Assembly (NCBI GenBank): GCA_947260005.1
Contig: CAMYOL010000064.1
Coordinates: forward strand, 19,146 to 83,145
Origin: an uncultured Ectothiorhodospiraceae bacterium
Lineage (GTDB): Bacteria; Pseudomonadota; Gammaproteobacteria; UBA6429; Thiohalophilaceae
Reading direction: 5' to 3'
DNA: 64,000 bases
Shown in pieces: positions 23,826 through 30,823 of this stretch. Made by a program: the position numbers and the translations under genes. Each line of letters opens with the position of its first letter. The first letter of the stretch is position 1. The notes beneath the pieces were generated by a model. It was not told the origin of the DNA. It worked only from the letters and a program-made list of their open reading frames with translations, and ran no database searches.

Positions 23826-26516
23826 ATGTCAAATAAACAAAAACAACCAATCGTGTCTTTGTCAATTCGTACCTATGCGGTATTAATAGTACTCATTGGT
23901 GCATGTTTATTTGGTGGATATGGTTGGCTGGCCTTTAATCAATTGGAACGCTTAAAAAGCGAAGAGCAGAGTCGAATATCTAATTTAGCAAAAGACGAAA
24001 TTGAAAATACATTCAAACTTGTTGAGCAAAGGGTTAGATCTATATCCAAAAAATTTTCAAACTGGGACGAAACGGTTCAACAGCTAACCTTGCCCACTTA
24101 TTACAGTTACTGGCGGGATAGTCGCGCGAAACAGGCCGGCTTTGTAACTTCCTATATGGAGTCCATAGAGATTTATGATAAGAATGGAAATATTCTTGCA
24201 AAATCGCCACATAAAGATATGCCATCCAGGATAAGTGAGTCTGATCAGACGCTGGGTGCCAATTTATACGTAAAAGAAATATATATTTTCCAACAAACTC
24301 CCATTGTCGACAAGTTTGATAATCAGAATGTATCAGGCTACGTAATATTAAAATTTGACTTGATATCAGCATTAAAATCCATACAAAAATTTAACTATGT
24401 CGATCCCAATACTGTTTCAATATTGGAATCATCGAAACGAGTAATTCAGTTTGAAAATTTCATTGAGAATTTAAGCTATACAACGGTGAAAAATAAAGGA
24501 TTCGAGACGACACGAGTACAGATGGTCAATACATTAAAGCAATTTGGTTTTCTAGCCGGGGCCTTTTCACTTTTACTTTGGTATCTATTATTAACCCTGG
24601 TTATTTTACCTTTGCGTAGATTGTATTTATCAATAGATACCTTAAAGAGAGATGATGTCTTAATATCTGATTCAGAAAGGCAGGAGTATTTTCCGGTAGA
24701 AGAATTTAGCAAAATACGGAATTCCCTTTATAGTTACCATAGTGATTTAACAAAAAGTACAACCGCACTTAGTGAGAGCGAGGCCCGCAAACAGGCAATA
24801 TTTGATAATGTTGTTGATGGAATTATAACTTTTAATTCTGCAGGCGAAATTGATTCACATAATCCTGCAGCAGCATCTATCTTCGGATATAAAGGTGGTG
24901 AATTATTAAATATGCGATTTATTGAGCTTATTGAAAAATCCTCGCAAAAGGATTACGCTGACCTGATTAACAAAGGTATAGCACGGACAAACTATATATC
25001 TGACGTGCTAAAGCCATCAGAGTTAATCGCTAGTCGTAGCGATGGAAGTAATATCCCTATCGATCTAGCCGTATCAAAGGTGCAGGTTGATAATGGTTTG
25101 ATCTTTATTGCCTTGATACGAGATATTAGTGAACGTAAAATTTCAGAGCAGAAGCTGATATTTCTTGCCAACTACGACACCCTCACCAAGTTACCAAACC
25201 GAACACTGTTAAAAGACCGTATTCCACATGCTATGGCGCTTGCAGATCGGGAAGAACGTCTTATTGGTTTGCTGTTTCTCGACCTTGATCGTTTTAAAAC
25301 GATTAATGATACTTTAGGCCACCATGCAGGAGATTTGTTACTAAAAGCGGTTGCTAACAGACTTCGAAGTAATACTCGGGAGAGTGACACCATAGCCAGG
25401 TTAGGTGGAGATGAATTTACGATAGTTATGGAGTCGATACATCATGTCGATGAAGCGCTTAGCATGGCAGAGAAATTATGTGAGATATTCGCTGAGCCAT
25501 TTCAGGTATTAGACCAACATGTATTTGTTACTACGAGTATCGGTATTACAATTTATCCTTTTGACGATACTGATACAGATAATTTATTAAAAAATGCAGA
25601 CATTGCTATGTATCGCGCCAAGGAAAATGGCGGAGGATCCTACGCATTTTATGAACCGCAAATGAATGCAAATGCAACAACCTGGTTGACACTAGAGAAT
25701 AATTTACGCAACGCATTAGAGCGCAAAGAATTCCATATTTGTTATCAACCCAGAATCGATGTTAATACCGGAAAAGTAGTTGGTATGGAGGCCTTGTTGC
25801 GTTGGCATCACGAAGATCATGGTTTGGTTTCACCAATTGATTTTATTCCTATGCTTGAAGAGACCGGATTAATCGTCTCTGTAGGCGAATGGGTATTGCG
25901 AACAGCAGTCAAACAGAATGTTGAGTGGCAAAAAGCAGGATTTCCTTGCCTGCGCATGTCAGTAAACTTATCAACCCGTCAATTCCGACATAATGACTTG
26001 CTAGCAAGTATTAATAATATTCTCGATGAAACGAGTATGGCACCAAAATGGCTTGAACTGGAAATAACAGAAAGTATGTTAGTTGATAATGTTTCCATGG
26101 CTACGACAATATTGCAGAATATCCATGAGCTTGGCATCCATATTTCGGTTGACGATTTTGGCACTGGGTATTCATCATTGAGTTATCTAAAACGGTTTAG
26201 CATCGACACTTTAAAGATTGATCGTGCTTTTGTAAAAGATATTACTACCGATCTTGATGATGCAGCCATTGCATCTGCAATCGTTGCTTTGGCAGGAAAT
26301 TTAAATTTATCTATCACTGCTGAAGGGGTGGAAACAGTCGAACAGTTAGAATATTTAAAAAATTTAGGTTGTGATGAGGCGCAAGGATTCTTATTTGGGC
26401 GGCCAATGGAAACAGCAGAATTCGAACAGTGGTTGGTAAACTATAATAAAAAACTAAAAGAAAAACGGAGTTCAGAATCAGGTGTTTTTTACCATAATTG
26501 GGATCGCCATAAATAA
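23826..26516 (+). CDS. Membrane GGDEF-EAL protein (c-di-GMP turnover) with CHASE-like sensor and PAS
   Basis: The 896-residue protein has two membrane helices (about 15-37 and 237-262) bracketing a CHASE4-like periplasmic region that contains KKFSNWDETVQQL. A HAMP-like segment, a PAS domain (about 315-435), a GGDEF domain and an EAL domain follow. GGDEF is intact (RLGGDEF) with an I-site RESD five residues before it. EAL motifs are GMEALLRW, the Asn of MSVNLSTRQF, ITESMLVD, DDFGTGYSSLSYL and ITAEGVE, consistent with active phosphodiesterase. Net output cannot be told. It shares an operon with the upstream hydrolase. Confidence 0.92.
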   Translation: MSNKQKQPIVSLSIRTYAVLIVLIGACLFGGYGWLAFNQLERLKSEEQSRISNLAKDEIENTFKLVEQRVRSISKKFSNWDETVQQLTLPTYYSYWRDSRAKQAGFVTSYMESIEIYDKNGNILAKSPHKDMPSRISESDQTLGANLYVKEIYIFQQTPIVDKFDNQNVSGYVILKFDLISALKSIQKFNYVDPNTVSILESSKRVIQFENFIENLSYTTVKNKGFETTRVQMVNTLKQFGFLAGAFSLLLWYLLLTLVILPLRRLYLSIDTLKRDDVLISDSERQEYFPVEEFSKIRNSLYSYHSDLTKSTTALSESEARKQAIFDNVVDGIITFNSAGEIDSHNPAAASIFGYKGGELLNMRFIELIEKSSQKDYADLINKGIARTNYISDVLKPSELIASRSDGSNIPIDLAVSKVQVDNGLIFIALIRDISERKISEQKLIFLANYDTLTKLPNRTLLKDRIPHAMALADREERLIGLLFLDLDRFKTINDTLGHHAGDLLLKAVANRLRSNTRESDTIARLGGDEFTIVMESIHHVDEALSMAEKLCEIFAEPFQVLDQHVFVTTSIGITIYPFDDTDTDNLLKNADIAMYRAKENGGGSYAFYEPQMNANATTWLTLENNLRNALERKEFHICYQPRIDVNTGKVVGMEALLRWHHEDHGLVSPIDFIPMLEETGLIVSVGEWVLRTAVKQNVEWQKAGFPCLRMSVNLSTRQFRHNDLLASINNILDETSMAPKWLELEITESMLVDNVSMATTILQNIHELGIHISVDDFGTGYSSLSYLKRFSIDTLKIDRAFVKDITTDLDDAAIASAIVALAGNLNLSITAEGVETVEQLEYLKNLGCDEAQGFLFGRPMETAEFEQWLVNYNKKLKEKRSSESGVFYHNWDRHK

Positions 26517-26691
26517 TCCATTTATAAATGTAACAACGACCCTCACTTTATTAATATATTCATTCTTTAAATGTTATTCAGTAGGCTATAATCATAAGTA
26601 GTAATTGTTTTAGTTTTACTAAATTGTTATATAAAAAAATATTACATTACTGCTGTTACCATTCTTTTTATTTTTAAGTCAGGCCAGATTT

Positions 26692-27354
26692 ATGCCATTA
26701 AAGCCACTCTCACCTCAACAGGTTATTATCGGATTAGTGGTTGTGATATTGATTATACTAATTCAAATTGAGATTTTCGGATTAGTATTAAGTAAGCTTG
26801 GATTATCACGACATGGGGTGACTTTATTATTAATTGCCACCTTAATCGGGAGTGGGATTAATTTACCGTTGACTAAAATATCATCGAGTTTTCGTCTCGA
26901 AAACTTACCACCATTACCTAAATATTTATTGCCTCTTAAATTTAAAGAAGGGTCTACCCTGATAGCTATCAATGTCGGGGGTGCGTTAATTCCGGTAATA
27001 TTCTCCATTTACCTTATATTATATACAGGGCTTGATATATTTATAATTGCTATAGCAATTTCAGTAATTAGTACGATCAGTTATTTATTTAGTCGCCCTA
27101 TTGCTAATTTTGGCATTGGTATGCCTCTATTCATCGCCCCAATCAGCGCTGCTTTGATCTCAATGTTACTATCACAGGAAAATTCACCTGCACTGGCGTA
27201 TATAAGCGGTACGTTGGGGGTTCTAATTGGTGCAGATTTACTACGGGTTAAAGACATTCGGCAATTAGGTATGCCCGTGGCTGCGATCGGCGGAGCCGGT
27301 ACATTTGATGGGATATTTATTACTGGAATCATTGCTGTATTGTTGACGTACTAG
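26692..27354 (+). CDS. DUF1614 multi-pass membrane protein
   Basis: The 220-residue protein has about seven hydrophobic helices and fits DUF1614. Characteristic stretches are GLSRHGVTLLLIATLIGSGIN near the N terminus and a Gly-rich C-terminal part GVLIGADLLR and GGAGTFDGIFITGI. It is an inner-membrane protein; the family has no known function. It is transcribed alone and converges on the sulfurtransferase gene, with a strongly structured spacer between. Confidence 0.82.
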   Translation: MPLKPLSPQQVIIGLVVVILIILIQIEIFGLVLSKLGLSRHGVTLLLIATLIGSGINLPLTKISSSFRLENLPPLPKYLLPLKFKEGSTLIAINVGGALIPVIFSIYLILYTGLDIFIIAIAISVISTISYLFSRPIANFGIGMPLFIAPISAALISMLLSQENSPALAYISGTLGVLIGADLLRVKDIRQLGMPVAAIGGAGTFDGIFITGIIAVLLTY

Positions 27355-27396
27355 CTTGTGTCGCTCTATTATAATAAATACTTACCAGCTAAAGCC

Positions 27397-27458
27397 GGGA
27401 GTAGAGCCGATTTTAGTGTCTAAAAATCTCACTGGCCAACAATAGTGACTCTACTCCC
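27397..27458. other. Predicted three-way-junction fold between convergent genes
   Basis: A perfect 10-bp stem (GGGAGTAGAG at 27397-27406 with CTCTACTCCC at 27449-27458) encloses two hairpins. One is GATTTTA (27409-27415) with TAAAAATC (27421-27428) around a 5-base loop. The other is TCACT (27429-27433) with AGTGA (27444-27448) around a 10-base loop. The hairpins abut with no unpaired bases between them. No T-run follows on either strand, so it is not an ordinary terminator. It is not an attC site: the GTTRRRY end is missing. Confidence 0.5.
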
Positions 27459-27493
27459 TCTTATATCTGGCCTGGTGGCGTAATAATTTCTTG

Positions 27494-28402
27494 TTAACCT
27501 GTTTCCATAGGTAGTGAATTATTATTTCCCCATTCAAGCATCGATGCATCATAAACCGTAACGTTACTAAATCCCAATTGAGTTAATGCGAAAGCGGTAT
27601 TTGATGAAGCAATACCACCGCCACAATATGCGATGATTTGCTTGGCATTACTAACATTCACTGCATTAAATTTCTCTTGCAGTTGTTCCTTAGTTAAATA
27701 TCTTCCAGTATCCGGATCGTGCATCGATGAATACGGAACATTGACACTGCCACTAATGTGGCCCTTGCGGCCGAATATCGGCCCATCCGATCCTTTATGT
27801 ATCATAGCTGGGAGTGCGTTGATTAGGCATGTATTGGGATCGTTAACAGCACTTAACACTGCTGCTTGACCGACAAAGCCACCAGGGCGCGATACTACTT
27901 TAAAATTACCCGGTGGATAAGTGCAGCCCACGTTTGATATTGCTCTTCCTTCTTTGCTCCACTTAGCCCAACCACCGTTTAAAATCGCTGCATTATTGAA
28001 ACCAAATGATCGTAACATCCACCAAACACGCGTGGCCCAGTTTGGTTCTGTTGTACTATAAAGGATAACCCGGCTATCGTTATTGATCCCATATTGACTC
28101 ATTGCCGCAATGAATTGTTCTTCAGGCGGCATCATCATAGGCAATGTAGCGGTCTTATCGGACAGGTCTTCAAGAATATCGATGAATCCCGCACCAGGAA
28201 TATGGTTCAGATTAAAGTATTTACGTCCACTTTCGAAAGTGAAAGGCATCTTTCTGACAAGTTCCTGATCAGGACTTTGATTAATCTCAGCGTGTACCGT
28301 GCAATCGAATATTCGAAGTTCCGGAGCATTTAGGTGTCGTTCCAGCCAGTCGGTTTCTACCAGATGTTCGGAAGATCGGATTTGATCATTTAAATCTGTC
28401 AT
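27494..28402 (-). CDS. Two-domain rhodanese sulfurtransferase (SseA-like)
   Basis: The 302-residue protein has two rhodanese domains. The N-terminal one is inactive-type (ILYSTTEPNWATRVWWML). The C-terminal one carries the active Cys in AYCGGGIASSNTAFAL. The loop CGGGIAS is closer to mercaptopyruvate sulfurtransferase (CG-x-G) than to thiosulfate sulfurtransferase (CRKG). It transfers sulfane sulfur to thiol acceptors or cyanide in the cytoplasm. AAGGAG precedes the ATG. Its start overlaps the stop of the upstream small membrane protein gene by four bases, so they are co-translated. Confidence 0.87.
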   Translation of the reverse strand: MTDLNDQIRSSEHLVETDWLERHLNAPELRIFDCTVHAEINQSPDQELVRKMPFTFESGRKYFNLNHIPGAGFIDILEDLSDKTATLPMMMPPEEQFIAAMSQYGINNDSRVILYSTTEPNWATRVWWMLRSFGFNNAAILNGGWAKWSKEGRAISNVGCTYPPGNFKVVSRPGGFVGQAAVLSAVNDPNTCLINALPAMIHKGSDGPIFGRKGHISGSVNVPYSSMHDPDTGRYLTKEQLQEKFNAVNVSNAKQIIAYCGGGIASSNTAFALTQLGFSNVTVYDASMLEWGNNNSLPMETG

Positions 28403-28593
28403 TCCGGGCTCCTTTCAATGATCTCACTTTCTGTTGGCACTATCTCGACTGATTTAGTCGTATCAGTCTCATGTTCTGGTTGCTTAGTCACCGCAACGTC
28501 GTTTTTGTGAAGCAAATGTCCTGTCACAGCACCGATTATCGAAAGTAATAATCCTAATGTCATCGGGTCAATAACCCCTTTTGTCTTTTTCAT
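28399..28593 (-). CDS. Small membrane protein upstream of the sulfurtransferase
   Basis: The 64-residue product has one hydrophobic helix (about residues 11-27, PMTLGLLLSIIGAVTGHLLH) and a hydrophilic acidic tail. Its stop overlaps the sulfurtransferase start (ATGA), a sign of translational coupling. GAGG lies about 11 bases before its ATG. The function is unknown; context suggests an accessory or anchor for the sulfurtransferase. Confidence 0.65.
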   Translation of the reverse strand: MKKTKGVIDPMTLGLLLSIIGAVTGHLLHKNDVAVTKQPEHETDTTKSVEIVPTESEIIERSPE

Positions 28594-28645
28594 AACGTTG
28601 TACCTCTCATTTTTCTCTGTCTTAATATGTAGAAGTACATTAGAT

Positions 28646-28693
28646 TAATGTATGCATTATATTTTGATAATAGGTGAAATATGCATTATATTT
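28646..28693. promoter_or_regulatory. Probable LysR operator: palindrome and 14-bp direct repeat
   Basis: TAATG-TATG-CATTA (28646-28659) is a perfect inverted repeat. TATGCATTATATTT occurs twice, at 28651-28664 and 28680-28693, 29 bases apart (about three helical turns, same DNA face). The region lies between the divergent LysR gene (28724) and the small membrane protein/sulfurtransferase operon (28593). This is the usual place for recognition and activation sites of a LysR protein. Confidence 0.55.
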
Positions 28694-28723
28694 ATTCGAT
28701 ATTGGAATATATGAGTATCCGTT

Positions 28724-29614
28724 ATGAATGTTTTATTATCGATGTCCGTTTTCAGACGGGTGGCTGAAACAGGAAGTTTTTCGGAGGTGGCCAGCGAACT
28801 ATCGTTATCGCAACCCACGGTGAGTAAACACGTTGCTGCGCTAGAGAAACACTTAAATGTCAAACTGCTGAGCCGAAGTACCCGTCAACTGAATCTAACG
28901 GATGCGGGTAAACAATATTACAACCAGTCAATACATCTTCTCGATGAGCTCAATGAGATAGAAAGTTCAATCCGAAATCAGCTATCGCTTCCCTCGGGCA
29001 CGCTACGTATAAATACACCGGTCACTTTTGGTGAGCTCAACATCGCTCCCTACGTATGGACTTTTCTTGATACCTATCCAGATCTAAATATTGAGCTCAT
29101 TATGGATGATCATTATGTCGATTTAATAAAGGGCGGCGTAGATATGGCTGTTCGTATTGGTCCTTTGACTGATTCAAATCTTATAGCGCAAAAAATAGGA
29201 TTAAGCCCGCGGGTCGTGGTTGCTAGTCCAGAATATCTCGCAGCGAATGGTGAGCCTGAGACCCTGTTCGAACTCAAAGATCATCAATGTATTATTTATA
29301 CTTTACTGACTACACGGAACGAGTGGCATTTTACCGGTCCAAAAGGAAAAGAAACGGTTAGAGTCAATGGACGTTTTAGTGTTAATAATCCTCGCATTGT
29401 GCGCGAGGCAGTATTGGCGAGTCAGGGTATTGCGGTCACGCCGACCTGGTTAATAGGTGATGCGATCGATAAAGGCAAGGCAAAAATTATTCTTGATAAT
29501 TTTACGCCTACACCTCTAGACATTCATGTTGTTTACCCTGATAGGCATTTTGTCCCGGCTAAAGTCCGATATTTTATTAATTTTTTACGGGAAAGATTTG
29601 AGAAACAGTATTAG
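28724..29614 (+). CDS. LysR family transcriptional regulator
   Basis: The 296-residue protein has the LysR winged-helix N terminus (FRRVAETGSFSEVASELSLSQPTVSKHVAALEKHL) and a periplasmic-binding-protein-like effector domain (from about residue 90). It belongs by appearance to the CrgA/PecT-like group. It is divergent from the sulfurtransferase operon, and the gap holds operator-like repeats. It probably controls that operon and itself. The effector is unknown. Confidence 0.88.
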   Translation: MNVLLSMSVFRRVAETGSFSEVASELSLSQPTVSKHVAALEKHLNVKLLSRSTRQLNLTDAGKQYYNQSIHLLDELNEIESSIRNQLSLPSGTLRINTPVTFGELNIAPYVWTFLDTYPDLNIELIMDDHYVDLIKGGVDMAVRIGPLTDSNLIAQKIGLSPRVVVASPEYLAANGEPETLFELKDHQCIIYTLLTTRNEWHFTGPKGKETVRVNGRFSVNNPRIVREAVLASQGIAVTPTWLIGDAIDKGKAKIILDNFTPTPLDIHVVYPDRHFVPAKVRYFINFLRERFEKQY

Positions 29615-29683
29615 AACAAGAAATTAATGGAACAGGAATAGCCGGGTTCGATGAGTCTCAAGAAAATATTTTATCCATGGTGG

Positions 29684-30478
29684 TTACTGGTGCTTCGGCC
29701 ATTCGCTCGCATCAATCGTTTCTTGATAGGCATGCCAGGTGGCGTGTCCGATGACAGGGAGTAAGACAAGGAATCCGAAAAACGCAGTTGCAAAGCTAAT
29801 TAATACACTCAAAACAATTAGCGATGCCCACACCAGCATCACCAGTTTATTTCTTAGGACCGCATTTGCACTGGTAATGACGGCAGTCACCATATCTACT
29901 TTACGATCCATAATCATTGGTAGTGAGAAGGCACTAATGGTAAAAATAATTGCAGAAAAAACAGCTCCAACACCTGTACCTATACTGAAAAAAATAACGA
30001 ATTTGTCCATGCCAGCATCTAACTCGGCGGGATAAAAAATATGTAACATCGAAGCAGAACGAGCCCAAATTAAAAAAATCACGAGCAATATGAAGCCTAA
30101 CACAATAAAATTTCCGAAATGACGCCTGCCTTCACGTAAACAATTACCCAGTATGGGGGAACTGCCAGCCTGGAGTTGGCAGCTGATTGAATACAAACCA
30201 ACGGCAATAATTGGACCAAGTAAAATAAATCCTGATAACAGGCTTAAGAGTGAATAGATATTGCCATATATTAAGGATAGGACTGTAACCATATAACTTA
30301 TCGCGACCATTACGGCACCATAAGTAATACTTTGTCGTGGTGCGCGCCTGAAATCATGCCAGCCGAGTCTGATCCAGTGTAGGGGAGCATTGTATTCAAG
30401 TTGACGGCAAGGTGCGACAAAGGGTAACTCTTCAGAGTTTCTGCTTGGTGGACGTGTCTGACCATCATCACTTGTCAT
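29684..30478 (-). CDS. DUF2189 family membrane protein
   Basis: The 264-residue protein matches DUF2189. The hydrophilic N terminus contains APLHWIRLGWHDFRRAPRQSI, the family hallmark, followed by about six membrane helices. AGGGGA precedes the ATG. These inner-membrane proteins often lie near cytochrome oxidase and respiratory genes in proteobacteria, but have no established function. It is divergent from the P-type ATPase gene, and the gap holds an FNR-type promoter pointing the other way. Confidence 0.83.
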   Translation of the reverse strand: MTSDDGQTRPPSRNSEELPFVAPCRQLEYNAPLHWIRLGWHDFRRAPRQSITYGAVMVAISYMVTVLSLIYGNIYSLLSLLSGFILLGPIIAVGLYSISCQLQAGSSPILGNCLREGRRHFGNFIVLGFILLVIFLIWARSASMLHIFYPAELDAGMDKFVIFFSIGTGVGAVFSAIIFTISAFSLPMIMDRKVDMVTAVITSANAVLRNKLVMLVWASLIVLSVLISFATAFFGFLVLLPVIGHATWHAYQETIDASEWPKHQ

Positions 30479-30592
30479 ATAGATTCCCCTTTTATTATTT
30501 TCAGAATAATTATTGTTATATAGATGATAGTTTATATTTAACGATACAAAAAACCGTACGTTTAACTATAAAATAATAGCATAATTACAATG

Positions 30593-30634
30593 TTGACCTG
30601 GATCAAAAGTGATTACCAAAACAAAGTCTATAAT
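30593..30634 (+). promoter_or_regulatory. FNR/ANR-type class II promoter of the P-type ATPase gene
   Basis: TTGAC-CTGG-ATCAA (30593-30606) matches the FNR consensus at nine of ten positions. A perfect -10 TATAAT lies at 30629-30634. Their spacing places the box at -41.5 relative to a start near 30641. The ATPase ATG is at 30824, giving a leader of about 180 bases. Confidence 0.72.
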
Positions 30635-30823
30635 GGACAGGCTAAGGTCTTATCACATCATGGAAGAATCTTTTAAGTATTAATAACCTGCTTAAAACGC
30701 ATAGTAGAATTATCTACATTATTTATATTGGTTTCAGCAACTTTGCGATAACATCGATGGATATTTAGACAAAATTATTTTAATTACTATAAGAATTAAC
30801 ACATATCAGATTGGGCTTTTGAA

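Noticed and set aside
27397..27458. Integron attC site
   Set aside because: The fold is palindromic, but the conserved GTTRRRY / RYYYAAC ends are absent and no integrase or cassette array is seen.
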